A stretch of 64,000 bases of DNA from Xanthomonas translucens pv. cerealis. Lineage in GTDB: Bacteria > Pseudomonadota > Gammaproteobacteria > Xanthomonadales > Xanthomonadaceae. A program made the position numbers and the translations under genes. Each line of letters begins with the position of its first letter. Position 1 is the stretch's first letter. The stretch spans positions 3,782,001 to 3,846,000 of the forward strand of contig NZ_CP038228.1 of assembly GCF_006838285.1 (NCBI RefSeq). The letters run 5' to 3'. Shown piece by piece: positions 46,416 through 55,463 of the stretch. The notes under the pieces are model-generated. The model was not told the DNA's origin, did not search any database, and saw only the letters and a list, made by a program, of their open reading frames with translations.

Positions 46416-48020
46416 TCAATACAGTTTGCGCTCGGCCGGCGGCGGCGGCGTCCACTGGTACAGCCAGGTTTCGGTCAGCGGCCTGCCGCCGGCGCGCAGG
46501 AACAGGCGGATGTCGATCTGCTGGGTGCCATCGTCCGGCGGCACCACGTCGAACATCGCGCGGTAGCCGGAGAGTTCGTGCAGCGGCCGCGCCGAGACGA
46601 TCTCGGTGCTGCCGCGGCTCAGCTGCAGCACCGCCTCGACCTTGGCATCCTTGTCCTTGCCGAGCCTGGCCAGCTCGCCGCCGACGAAGTCCACCGCGAA
46701 GCGCCAGGAGAAATGGCTGCGCTTCTGCCCGACCACGCCGCCCAGGCCGGTGCGCGTGGCCACGCACTGCGCCAGCGGCGAGGACGCCGGCGGCTGCGCG
46801 CCCCAGTACAGGCGATAGCCGAACAGCAGTTCCTGCCCAGGCTGCGGCTTGTCCTGCGGATTCCAGAACGCGACGATGTTGTCGAAGGTCTCGTCGACGG
46901 TGGGAATCTCCACCAGTTGCACCGAACCCTTGCCCCAGCCCTGCTTCGGTTCCACCCACAGGCACGGGCGCTTCTCGTAGTACACGCCGTCGTCGTGGTA
47001 GTGGTCGAAATTGCGGTCGCGCTGCAGCAGGCCGAAGCCGCGCGGGTTCTCGTCGACGAACATGTTGAAGCGCAGCTGCGGTGGGTTGCACAGCGGCCGC
47101 CAGATCCATTCGCCGCCGCCGGTCCACATCGCCAGGCCGTCGGTATCGTGGATCTCCGGGCGCCAGTCCCAGTCCATGCGGCGGTCGTTCTCGCCAACCT
47201 GGTACATGCTGGTGCACGGCCCCAAGCCCAGCCGCTCGATGGTCTTGCGCGGATACAGCGCGCTGTCGATGTCCATCAGCAGCACGTCGCCGTTGGTGAT
47301 CGCGAAGCGGTAGGCGCCGGCCACGCTCGGCGAGTCCAGCAGCGCGTACACCACCACGGTGTCCGAGCCGGCCTTGGGCTGCTCCAGCCAGTAGGCGATG
47401 AAATCCGGGAATTCCTCCGGCCCGCCGGTGCCGGTATCGATCGCCAGGCCGCGCGCGGACTGGCCGTACTGGCCTTCCTTGCCCACCGCGCGGAAATAGC
47501 TGGCACCCAGGAACGCGGCGAAGTCGCGGTCGGTGTCCTGCTTGGTGTTGAGGCGGAAGCCGGCGAAGCCCAGCTCCTGGGGCAGGTGCTTGCCCTGCAG
47601 GCCGCTCTTGCCGTAATCGAACGCGGCGCCGTCGTAGGCCAGTTCCTGCGCCTGCCCGTCGACCAGGTCGAACATGTGCACCGGCGACTTGAAGTACAGG
47701 CCCAGGTGGAAGAACTTGGCCTGGAACTTCGAAGCGTTGTCCACCGCCCACAACGCGTGATCCTGGCGGTAGCGGATCGACTGGTATTGGTCCCAGTTCA
47801 ACGATTCCAGCGGTCCCGGCAGCACCCGCTTGTGGCTCTGGTAGGGCGCCTGGGCCATGGCCCGGGCATGGCCCTTGAGCCAGGCGTAATCGAAGGGCTG
47901 CGGCTTGCCCAGCCGGCGCAGGCCGACCGCGGGCGCGGCCTGGCCGAGCATCGGCATCGCGGGCAAGCCCATGGCGGCGAAGGCGGCGGCGGCGTTCTTG
48001 AGAAAATCGCGTCGTTGCAT
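46416..48020 (-). CDS. opgD: Periplasmic glucan biosynthesis protein OpgD
   Basis: A 534-residue OpgD/MdoD. The start MQRRDFLKNAAAAFAAMG gives a twin-arginine signal (QRRDFLKN), as in OpgD but not OpgG. The beta-sandwich domain includes YQSIRYRQDHALW, HLGLYFKSPVHMFDLVDG, FPDFIAYWLEQP and STALYPRKTIERLGLGP-type sequence (SALYPRKTIERLGLG), then EIHDTDGLAMWTGGGEWIWR and CLWVEPKQGWGKGSVQLVEI. It shapes osmoregulated periplasmic glucans. Export would use the TatABC encoded at 33.3-34.8 kb. A start at 48059 is possible but would displace the signal. Confidence 0.95.
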   Translation of the reverse strand: MQRRDFLKNAAAAFAAMGLPAMPMLGQAAPAVGLRRLGKPQPFDYAWLKGHARAMAQAPYQSHKRVLPGPLESLNWDQYQSIRYRQDHALWAVDNASKFQAKFFHLGLYFKSPVHMFDLVDGQAQELAYDGAAFDYGKSGLQGKHLPQELGFAGFRLNTKQDTDRDFAAFLGASYFRAVGKEGQYGQSARGLAIDTGTGGPEEFPDFIAYWLEQPKAGSDTVVVYALLDSPSVAGAYRFAITNGDVLLMDIDSALYPRKTIERLGLGPCTSMYQVGENDRRMDWDWRPEIHDTDGLAMWTGGGEWIWRPLCNPPQLRFNMFVDENPRGFGLLQRDRNFDHYHDDGVYYEKRPCLWVEPKQGWGKGSVQLVEIPTVDETFDNIVAFWNPQDKPQPGQELLFGYRLYWGAQPPASSPLAQCVATRTGLGGVVGQKRSHFSWRFAVDFVGGELARLGKDKDAKVEAVLQLSRGSTEIVSARPLHELSGYRAMFDVVPPDDGTQQIDIRLFLRAGGRPLTETWLYQWTPPPPAERKLY

Positions 48021-48078
48021 GGGCCGGATCGAAGCGGAAAGGGCCTCCATCATAGACAAGCTGCGTTAAACGCGGGAG

Positions 48079-48757
48079 CTAGGGCGTGGCGCAGGCGCCC
48101 GCCGGCGCCGCGGCGTGCCGGCACAGGACGCTGCGCTGCTGCGCCGGGTCGTCGCCGCCGGCGTAATCCAGCAACGTCCATTGCTCCTCGGCCTGCATGG
48201 TCTGGCCCGGCGCCGGGGTCCGGTACGGCGCGTGCGCTTCGATTTCCAGCAGGCCGCCGCCCGGATCGGAAGCCAGCGCATCTAGATAGATCCTGCATCG
48301 CCGGCGCGCGCACAGTTTCGCGCTGGGCCTCGCATACCTGCCCAACGCCATGCCCGCGGCGCCAAACAGCGCGGCGACGACCAGGCTGCCGGAACAGCAG
48401 GCTCCAGCGGTGCAGCTGCAGGTATTTGGCCAGGCCTCGCGAGCGCGCCTGGAACGGCCGGCCCGGCAGGTAAGTGGGCCAACGCCTCGGCTGAGGAATA
48501 ACGCGGCGCCAGCGGTTTCTGCGGCGCCTTGAGCAGGATGTTGTCGAGGTCGCCGCGCAGCTGTTCTGGTGCGGCGTCGTGCAGGATGAACGCGCACGCT
48601 TCTGTGCGCGGATGCAGATCGGCCGCAGCGTCGACCTCGGTGTCGAGCAACTTGGCGATGCGGACGTCGAGCGCCTGCAGCCAGCCTGCCACCCCTCGCG
48701 GTCGCCCCAGCGCGCGGCATCCAGCCCCCAGGCGATCTCGGGGGCGGGCTCTGCCAC
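48079..48757 (-). pseudogene. Frameshifted gene for an unknown membrane protein
   Basis: Sensible protein sequence is spread over three frames. From GTG 48757 it reads AEPAPEIAWGLDAARWGDRE. It then continues in a second frame (LDVRIAKLLDTEVDAAADLH, then AFILHDAAPEQLRGDLDNIL), returns briefly (GLAKYLQLHRWSLLFRQ) and ends in a third frame with a membrane helix (GSLVVAALFGAAGMALGRYA) and LEIEAHAPYRTPAPGQTMQA. At least three frameshifts are needed. I cannot name the family. The continuity of composition suggests recent decay or poor sequence in this spot. Confidence 0.65.
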
Positions 48758-48826
48758 GGCGGTCTCTCCTCCGGCCGGGAGTCGCGCGGACGATAGCGCG
48801 CGCCGGTGGTCAGCGGCGGCCGTCCG

Positions 48827-49639
48827 TCAGCGCTGGCAGCTCCCGCACCAGACGCTGGCGCGCTGGCCGATGCTGGCGTGGCGCAGCGGCCGCCCACAGC
48901 GTTTGCAGGCCTCGCCCTCACGGCCGTAGACCGCCAGCTCCTGCTCGAAATAACCGGGTGCCCCGTCCGGGCTGATGAAGTCGCGCAAGGTCGTGCCGCC
49001 ACGGGCGATGGCATAGCCGAGAATCGCCTTGGCCGCCTCGGCCAAGCGCGCATAGCGTGTCCGCGAGACCTCCCCGGCCTCGCGCAGCGGACTGATTCCT
49101 GCCTGGAACAGACTTTCGGCGGCATAGATGTTCCCGACTCCGACCACGACGCGTTGGTCCATCAGGAACGTCTTGACCGGCGCACTGCGGCCACGACTGC
49201 GCCGGAACAGATGATCGCCGTCGAAATCGTCCGACAGCGGCTCCGGCCCCAGCTCCTCGAGCAGCGGGTGGACCTGGCCCGGCGCCTGCCACAGCAGGCA
49301 ACCGAAGCGGCGCGGATCGTTGAAGCGCAGCACGCGCCCGTCTTCCAGGCTGACATCGACGTGATCGTGCGCCCGCAGCGGCGTGTCCCCGGGCAACACC
49401 CGCAGGCTGCCGGACATGCCCAGGTGCAGCAGCGCGCTGCCGGCGTCGGTGTCCATCAGCAGGTATTTGGCGCGGCGGCGGATGCCATCGATGCGCTGCC
49501 CCGGCAGCTGCTGCGCCACCTCCGGCGGGATCGGCCAGCGCAGGTCCGGCCGCCGCAGGATCACGCCGTGGATGCGCCGCCCCAGCAGATGCGGTTCCAG
49601 GCCGCGCCGGGTTGTTTCTACTTCGGGGAGTTCGGGCAT
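48827..49639 (-). CDS. mutM: Formamidopyrimidine-DNA glycosylase
   Basis: A 270-residue base-excision enzyme removing 8-oxoguanine. After Met removal it begins [13 protein letters not shown], with the catalytic Pro and Glu. The beta-elimination Lys lies in [16 protein letters not shown]. The helix-two-turns-helix is [17 protein letters not shown], and the zinc finger has CKRCGRPL and WCGSCQ at the C-terminus. All key residues are present. Confidence 0.97.
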   Translation of the reverse strand: MPELPEVETTRRGLEPHLLGRRIHGVILRRPDLRWPIPPEVAQQLPGQRIDGIRRRAKYLLMDTDAGSALLHLGMSGSLRVLPGDTPLRAHDHVDVSLEDGRVLRFNDPRRFGCLLWQAPGQVHPLLEELGPEPLSDDFDGDHLFRRSRGRSAPVKTFLMDQRVVVGVGNIYAAESLFQAGISPLREAGEVSRTRYARLAEAAKAILGYAIARGGTTLRDFISPDGAPGYFEQELAVYGREGEACKRCGRPLRHASIGQRASVWCGSCQR

Positions 49640-49782
49640 GAGCGGGGTGCGGGAGTGCGGTGGCGTGCGATCGACAAGCTTAGCCGGTGGAATCCGACGT
49701 TGTCGCCACAACCTACAGCGCTATTGGAAACCGGAAGTGGGCAGCAGCCATCCACGCTTGGTCGTTCCTGGTTTTGCGTTTT

Positions 49783-50178
49783 TTACTGCGGAGGCGCGGC
49801 CAACTCCCTGGCGCTCAGGTACCCATCGCCATTGCTGTCCTGCTTGCGGAAGCGGGCGGCCAAGGTGGCCTGGTGCTGCGTACGGCTGATCGGCTTGCCA
49901 CGGCCGCCAGGCAGTTCCGCTGCGCTGAGCGCGCCGTCGTGGTCGAGGTCGCGGGCGTCGAAAGCGTAGCTCATCCAGGCCAGATATTCGTCCAGGCTGA
50001 TGCGGCCGTCGCTGTCGCGGTCCATCCGTTGTAAATAACTCCCGGTGGTATCGACGACCTGCGCGACGACAGCGCCCGCCGCGCCAAGCAACGCGGCCAG
50101 CAGGACGAGTGCTGCCATGAACGACGAACGCCGCACGAGGCGGCGTTCGCGTAGCGGCTGCGGGAAGCCATGACTCAT
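49783..50178 (-). CDS. Exported EF-hand protein
   Basis: A 131-residue protein with one N-terminal membrane or signal segment (FMAALVLLAALLGAAGAVVA) and three EF-hand calcium loops: DRDSDGRISLDEY, DLDHDGALSAAEL and DSNGDGYLSAREL. It is probably periplasmic or membrane-anchored and calcium-binding. Its ATG overlaps the TGA of the desaturase gene (ATGA), so the two are cotranscribed, although a functional tie is not obvious. Confidence 0.9.
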   Translation of the reverse strand: MSHGFPQPLRERRLVRRSSFMAALVLLAALLGAAGAVVAQVVDTTGSYLQRMDRDSDGRISLDEYLAWMSYAFDARDLDHDGALSAAELPGGRGKPISRTQHQATLAARFRKQDSNGDGYLSARELAAPPQ

Positions 50179-51371
50179 GCCAACGCGTAGCCCTTCAACC
50201 GCGCGGCGTAAGCCTGCAGGGCGGCGATGCCGCTGGACTCGGCGTCGTGGCACCAGGCCTGCAGTTGCTTCAGGCGTTCGCTGGCGTCGTGGCTGCGCGC
50301 TTCCAGCAGGGCGGCCAGGCGGGCACGGTGTTCGACCAGGGTGCGCATGCGCGGGCGCTGCGCGACCCAGTGCTGCAGCTGTTCGCGCGCATCGGGCTTG
50401 AGCCAGCGGCCGTCGTCGACCAAGCCCTTGCGCAGGCGCCCCGGCAGCAGCTGGCGCAGCTTGGCGCCGGCCTGCGCGGCCTCTTCCTTCAGCGCCGGGG
50501 TGAACACATTGCGCTGGTAGTCGGTCATCGCCTGGAAGCGGTGCGAGAGCAACGCGCGCAGGGTGTCGGCATCGGGCACGGCGATGTTGGGGCGCACGTC
50601 CAGGGTCGGCGCCACGCGCAGGATCCTGGCCAGGCGCAGCACGGCCAGCGCGCGGATCGCGACCCAGCCGATGTCCAGTTCCCAGCGCCGCATCGAGAAG
50701 CGCGCCGAGCTGGGGAAGGCGTGGTGATTGTTGTGCAGCTCTTCGCCGCCGATCCACAACGCCCACGGGGTCAGATTGGTCGAGGTGTCGGCCGATTCGA
50801 AGTTGCGGTAGCCCCACCAGTGGCCCAGGCCGTTGACCACGCCGGCGGCCCAGAACGGGATCCAGGCCATCTGCAGCGCCCACAGCGCGATGCCAGGCAG
50901 GCCGAACAGCAGGAAGTTGAAGGCGAACAAGGCGATCGGCCCCCAGTTCGCGTGCGCGGTGTACAGGCGGCGCTCGATCCAGTCGTTGGGGGCGCCCTTG
51001 CCGTACTGCTCGATGTCGCCGCGCATGGCGCGCGCTTCGCGGTACAGCTCCACGCCGCGCCAGAACACGCGGCCGATGCCCTTGGTCTGCGGGCTGTGCG
51101 GATCCTCCTCGGTCTCCACCTTGGCGTGGTGCTTGCGATGGATCGCCACCCATTCCTTGGTGATCATTGAGGTGGTGAACCAGGTCCAGAAGCGGAAGAA
51201 GTGCGACAGCAGCGGATGGAAATCGACACCGCGATGCGCCTGGCTGCGGTGCAGGTACAAGGTCACCGCGAAGATGGTCAGCTGGGTGAACACCAGCAGC
51301 ACCGCCAGCATGCCCCACCAGCCGACGTCGAGCAGGCCGGTGCTGAGGAAGTCGAGGATCGCGTCGGACAT
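50175..51371 (-). CDS. Membrane fatty-acid desaturase
   Basis: A 398-residue desaturase of the acyl-CoA/acyl-lipid delta-9 type. The three histidine boxes are LYLHRSQAHRGV (box 1), IHRKHHAKVETEEDPHSP (box 2) and GGEELHNNHHAFPSSARFS (box 3), with four or so membrane segments between them. The C-terminal 130 residues are helical and Arg/Gln-rich, beyond the catalytic domain. It would introduce cis double bonds into membrane lipids. It is followed by an overlapping EF-hand gene. Confidence 0.92.
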   Translation of the reverse strand: MSDAILDFLSTGLLDVGWWGMLAVLLVFTQLTIFAVTLYLHRSQAHRGVDFHPLLSHFFRFWTWFTTSMITKEWVAIHRKHHAKVETEEDPHSPQTKGIGRVFWRGVELYREARAMRGDIEQYGKGAPNDWIERRLYTAHANWGPIALFAFNFLLFGLPGIALWALQMAWIPFWAAGVVNGLGHWWGYRNFESADTSTNLTPWALWIGGEELHNNHHAFPSSARFSMRRWELDIGWVAIRALAVLRLARILRVAPTLDVRPNIAVPDADTLRALLSHRFQAMTDYQRNVFTPALKEEAAQAGAKLRQLLPGRLRKGLVDDGRWLKPDAREQLQHWVAQRPRMRTLVEHRARLAALLEARSHDASERLKQLQAWCHDAESSGIAALQAYAARLKGYALA

Positions 51372-51512
51372 TGCCAGAACTCCAGGCAGGTGAAGGCGTG
51401 CGCCAGGTTGGTATGGAAGACATGATGGGGGCAGTGGCGGCAAACTTCACCCATCGCCTGCGTACGGTATTCAGCCGCTGCGCGCTCTTGATCTCAGAAC
51501 GGTGTCACTTCC

Positions 51513-52355
51513 ATGTCCGTCGCCATCCCCGATGCAACTCCCATGCCGGCCGCCGCGCCGCTGATCGAACTGGACCGCGCCAGCCTGGTGCGCGGCCAGG
51601 TGCGCGTGCTGCACGAACTCAGCCTGCGCATCGCGCTCGGCCAGCACACCGCGATCCTCGGCCCGAACGGCTGCGGCAAGTCCTCGTTCATCAAGCTGAT
51701 CACGCGCGAGCTGTATCCGCTCGCTCGCGCCGGCGAAGCCGCGCCGGTGCGAGTGCTGGGACAGAGCCGCTGGCAGGTGGACCGGCTGCGCAGCCAGCTG
51801 GGCATCGTCAGCGGCGACCTCAGCGTCAATCTCGCCGACATGCCCGGGCTGGATGTGGAGAGCGCGGTGCTGTCCGGCTTCTTCGCTAGCTACGTGGTGC
51901 CGCCGCATCGCGAGGTGAGCCAGGCGATGCGCGACCGCGCGCGCGAAGCGCTGCAGCTGGCGCATGCGTTGCCGCTGCTGCAGCGGCCGTATGCAGAACT
52001 GTCGGCCGGCGAGACCCGGCGCGTGCTGATCGCCCGTGCGCTGGTCAACCGGCCGCAGGCGCTGCTGCTGGACGAACCCGGCACCGGGCTGGACCTGATC
52101 GCGCGCCAGCACCTGCTGGCGACGATGCGCGGCCTCGCCGGCCAGGGCATCACCCTGGTGCTGGTGACCCACCACATCGAGGAGATCGTGCCGGAGATCG
52201 AGCGGGTGATCCTGCTGCGCGGCGGCCACGTGTATGCCGATGGCAGGCGCGAGGAACTGCTGGCCGATGCGCCGTTGTCGGCGGTGTTCGGCGGCCCGGT
52301 ACGGGTACGCCGCGACGGCACGACCTATAGCGCGAGCGTGGCCGAGCTGGAGTGA
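51513..52355 (+). CDS. ABC transporter ATP-binding protein
   Basis: A 280-residue nucleotide-binding protein. Walker A is AILGPNGCGKSSFIKLI, the Q-loop region lies in LRSQLGIVSGDLS, the signature YAELSAGETRRVLIARALV, Walker B ALLLDEPGTGLDLIAR and the switch His is in LVLVTHHIEEIVPEI. This is the YlmA/ModF-like single-domain type. No permease or binding protein is adjacent, so the system and substrate are unknown. It is divergent from the desaturase gene over 141 bp. Confidence 0.92.
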   Translation: MSVAIPDATPMPAAAPLIELDRASLVRGQVRVLHELSLRIALGQHTAILGPNGCGKSSFIKLITRELYPLARAGEAAPVRVLGQSRWQVDRLRSQLGIVSGDLSVNLADMPGLDVESAVLSGFFASYVVPPHREVSQAMRDRAREALQLAHALPLLQRPYAELSAGETRRVLIARALVNRPQALLLDEPGTGLDLIARQHLLATMRGLAGQGITLVLVTHHIEEIVPEIERVILLRGGHVYADGRREELLADAPLSAVFGGPVRVRRDGTTYSASVAELE

Positions 52356-52701
52356 ATCGTGGGCGGACAGGCCTGCAGCGGCCGCGCGGACCCGACCTCG
52401 CTCAATGCGCCAGCGGGCGATGGATCTCGGCGACGTAGCCGCGGGAATTCCACCACCGCGCTGCGCCGTTCTTGCGCGGCGAACGGGCGCCAGCAGCGGC
52501 AGCACCGCGTGCGCGACCATGCCTTCGCGCTGCAGGTCGCGCAGGGTCTGGGCGGCATGCGCTGCGCGACATCGATCGCCGCCCTGGCGCCCTGAGCGGC
52601 ACAACACGCGCTAGCCTTGCCGATGAGCATCATGGCGGTAGCCGCGGGCCTGGTTCGAGCGGCACGGAGATGCGTGGCGAACCAAACCAGACACCAACAT
52701 C
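52356..52701. other. Gene-free stretch with a probable gene remnant
   Basis: On the minus strand, fragments in two frames read LRDLQREGMVAHAVLPLLAP and KNGAARWWNSRGYVAEIHRP with a stop near 52403. They look like the frameshifted C-terminus of a lost gene of unknown type. Nothing else is seen before the next gene. Confidence 0.4.
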
Positions 52702-52765
52702 ATGAGCGAATGAATACCAGTACTACGAATTTGCGGCCATCGACCGGCCATTAACCCGTACCGAA

Positions 52766-53842
52766 ATGGCCGAGCTGCGCGCGGTGTCCACCCGCGCCGT
52801 CATCACGCCCAGCGGCTTCACCAACCACTACGACTGGGGCGACCTCAAGGCCGACCCCGCCGAATGGATGCGGCGCTACTTCGATGCCTTCGTCTATTGG
52901 GCAAACTGGCACACCTGTCGGCTGTCGCTGCGATTGCCAAAAGCCGCGTTCCGCAAGACCGAGTGCAACCGCGCGACGCTCTCGATCCAGTCCAGCAACA
53001 CGCATTGGGTGCTGCACTGGACCCTCGCCGAAAGCGAAGACGACGACCGTTTTGCCATGGACGATGGCCACGGCTGGATGCGGCGACTGATTCCGCTGCG
53101 CGATGAGTTGTTGCGTGGCGACATGCGACCGCTTTACCTAGGCTGGCTAGCCGGTATCGACACGCTGCGGGAAGACGCACTGGAGCCGGAACTTCTGCCT
53201 GGGATGGCGGAACTGTCGCCCGCACAGCAGGCGTTGGCCGAATTCCTGGAGGTCGATCCGGATCTGTTGGAAGCTGCCCGCAGCGGTAGTGCTGCGTCCG
53301 CGCCATCGCCTGGGGACGAAGCGCAGCGCATCGCTGCCTGGTTGGATCGATGGCAGCCCGATGCGATGAAGGACGTACTCAGGCGCATCGTGCTGGGACA
53401 GGGGCAGGACGCGGAGCGGCAGGTAAAATCACACTATGCTGCCTGGCTGAAGGCACGGCGTCCGGCATCCTCGGGTTCTCCCCGACGCCGCGTGGCCGAG
53501 TTGTGCGAACTGGCCGGGTCGTTGGCCTCGGTCCGCCGGGAGCGAGAGGCCAAAGCACATGGGAAGCACGAAGCCCAGCGCCGCAAGCAGCGCGAAGCCA
53601 AGCTACGCCAGTTGATGACCGATCCGGGAAAACTCTGGAAAGCGGCCCACGCCCACGCCACGCGTGGCGGTGCGTCCGGCTACGCGCAAGCGGTGTCTGC
53701 GCTGGCCGAGCTTGCCGAAGGTTATGCAATGCTCTGCAGCCGCGACGCCTTCGACCGGGATCTGCGGCGCTTTCTCGCTCCCCATGCCAAACGTGCGGCC
53801 CTGCTGCGCCGTTTGGCCGACGCCAGTCTATGGTCGGAATAA
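52766..53842 (+). CDS. Conserved-looking hypothetical protein with broken 5' end
   Basis: A 358-residue protein, largely helical and rich in Arg, Lys and Ala towards its C-terminus (REREAKAHGKHEAQRRKQRE). No recognised domain, signal or membrane segment. The original start was probably ATG 52702: reading MSE, then removing one copy of the tandem GAAT at about 52708-52715, gives YQYYEFAAIDRPLTRTEMAE in frame with the rest. With the duplication present, translation from 52702 stops at once (TGA 52711), and only the downstream ATG 52766 can start the long frame. The protein made would lack about 20 N-terminal residues. Confidence 0.7.
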   Translation: MAELRAVSTRAVITPSGFTNHYDWGDLKADPAEWMRRYFDAFVYWANWHTCRLSLRLPKAAFRKTECNRATLSIQSSNTHWVLHWTLAESEDDDRFAMDDGHGWMRRLIPLRDELLRGDMRPLYLGWLAGIDTLREDALEPELLPGMAELSPAQQALAEFLEVDPDLLEAARSGSAASAPSPGDEAQRIAAWLDRWQPDAMKDVLRRIVLGQGQDAERQVKSHYAAWLKARRPASSGSPRRRVAELCELAGSLASVRREREAKAHGKHEAQRRKQREAKLRQLMTDPGKLWKAAHAHATRGGASGYAQAVSALAELAEGYAMLCSRDAFDRDLRRFLAPHAKRAALLRRLADASLWSE

Positions 53843-53955
53843 ACGACGACGGCGACCCACCGCGACGAACGCGTACGCGGTGATGCCGAGAACACCCGCG
53901 TGGTCGGCCCAGCTGCAAACGCATGACGTGGCAGGGCGAACGCCCGCGCCGCGCC

Positions 53956-55296
53956 TCACTTCCCGATGCAGAAGCTGGAGAAGATCCGCCCAAGCAAATC
54001 GTCGGCGCTGAGATGGCCGACGATCTCGCCCAGTGCGGCGTGCGCCAGGCGCAGTTCCTCGGCGGCCAGTTCCAGCCGCTCGTAGCCCAGTTCGGCGGCC
54101 GCGGCCGCGGCGTGTTCTGCGGCGCGCTGCAAGGCCTCCACATGGCGCGCGCGCGCGGAGAATTCGCCATCGCTGCCATCGCCGGCAGCCTGCCCGGCGA
54201 TCGTGCGCAGGCATGCGTGCAGCCGTTCGAGACCGCTGCCGGTGCTGGCGGAAACGTACACGCTGTCGGCTGTAGACTCGGGCACCGCGTCGAGCAGGTC
54301 GCTCTTGTTGTGGATCCACAGCCGCTGCGGTACGTCGGCGATGGCCTCGGCGATCGCGGCGCGGTCAGCGTCCGCAGCGCGCGCGTCGAGCACGACCAGC
54401 GCCAGATCGGCGCGCTGCAGTTCCAGTCGCGCACGGCGCATGCCTTCGCGCTCGATCGCATCGCCGCCATCGCGCAGGCCGGCAGTGTCGACCAGGGTCA
54501 GTTCCACACCGTCCAGGCGCACGGTCTCGCGCAGGGTGTCACGGGTGGTGCCGGCGATGTCGGTGACGATGGCACGGTCGCTGCCGGCCAGCGCGTTGAG
54601 CAGCGAACTCTTGCCGGCGTTCGGCGGCCCCACCAGCACCGCGTGCAGGCCGTCGCGCAGGCGCCGGCCACGTTCGGCGTCCAGCAGCAGCTGCGCCAGG
54701 TCCGCGCGCGCCTGCTGCAGGCCGGCGCGGACCTGGTCGCCGCCGAGCGTGTCCAGCGATTCGTCGGCGAAATCGATCGCCGCCTCGGTGTGGATGCGCA
54801 AGCGCAGCAGGTGTTCGGCCAGGGCCTCGACCCGGCGCGAGAACACCCCATCCAGCGATCGGCGCGCCGCGCGCGCCGCACGCAGGTCGCCGGCGGCGAT
54901 CAGGTCGGCGATGGCCTCGGCCTGGGCCAGGTCCAGTTTGCGGTTGAGGAACGCGCGCTCACTGAACTCGCCCGGCCGCGCCGGCCGCGCGCCGAGTTCG
55001 CAGCAGCGCGCCACCAGTTGCCGCAGCAGCACCGGGCTGCCGTGCGCCTGCAGTTCCAGCACGTCCTCGCCGGTGAAGCTGCGCGGCGCCGGAAACCACA
55101 GCGCGATGCCGTCGTCGAGCGTCTGCCCATGCGCATCGCGAAAGCGCGCGTAGCGCGCCGTGCGCGGCGGCAGCGCGCCCAGGCCGAGGCCGGTGCCGAT
55201 CGCGGCGGCCAGGCGCCCGGACACGCGCACCACGCCGACGCCGCCCGCACCCGGGGCGGTGGCGATGGCGGCGATGGTATCGGCGGCGTGCGGCAT
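53956..55296 (-). CDS. mnmE: tRNA modification GTPase MnmE
   Basis: A 446-residue MnmE (TrmE), which with MnmG makes the 5-carboxymethylaminomethyl group of U34 in tRNAs. N-terminal tetrahydrofolate-binding domain: [20 protein letters not shown]. Inserted G domain: [20 protein letters not shown] (G1), GTTRDTLRE (G2), DTAGLRD (G3) and NKSDL (G4). The C-terminus FCIGK supplies the conserved Cys. It is the distal gene of the rpmH-rnpA-yidC-mnmE block. Confidence 0.97.
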   Translation of the reverse strand: MPHAADTIAAIATAPGAGGVGVVRVSGRLAAAIGTGLGLGALPPRTARYARFRDAHGQTLDDGIALWFPAPRSFTGEDVLELQAHGSPVLLRQLVARCCELGARPARPGEFSERAFLNRKLDLAQAEAIADLIAAGDLRAARAARRSLDGVFSRRVEALAEHLLRLRIHTEAAIDFADESLDTLGGDQVRAGLQQARADLAQLLLDAERGRRLRDGLHAVLVGPPNAGKSSLLNALAGSDRAIVTDIAGTTRDTLRETVRLDGVELTLVDTAGLRDGGDAIEREGMRRARLELQRADLALVVLDARAADADRAAIAEAIADVPQRLWIHNKSDLLDAVPESTADSVYVSASTGSGLERLHACLRTIAGQAAGDGSDGEFSARARHVEALQRAAEHAAAAAAELGYERLELAAEELRLAHAALGEIVGHLSADDLLGRIFSSFCIGK

Positions 55297-55431
55297 GGCG
55301 AAGAAGGTCCCAGCTGCGCTGCAGGCTACACCGTCTGCAGCTGGCTGCGCGCGTGAGCCGCCGAGGCATCGCTCGGTTGCAGTTCCAGAGAGGTGGCAGG
55401 ACAGGCGAGCGCAGTGCATCGGCCGCATACG

Positions 55432-55457
55432 CACCGCCCGCCTGTCGGCGGGCGGTG
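55432..55457 (-). terminator. Terminator-like hairpin after yidC
   Basis: Perfect 11-bp arms CACCGCCCGCC and GGCGGGCGGTG with a 4-base loop, 7 bp beyond the yidC stop. No U-run follows, so it may be a pause or protective stem rather than an intrinsic terminator. Confidence 0.55.
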
Positions 55458-55463
55458 TTGAAT

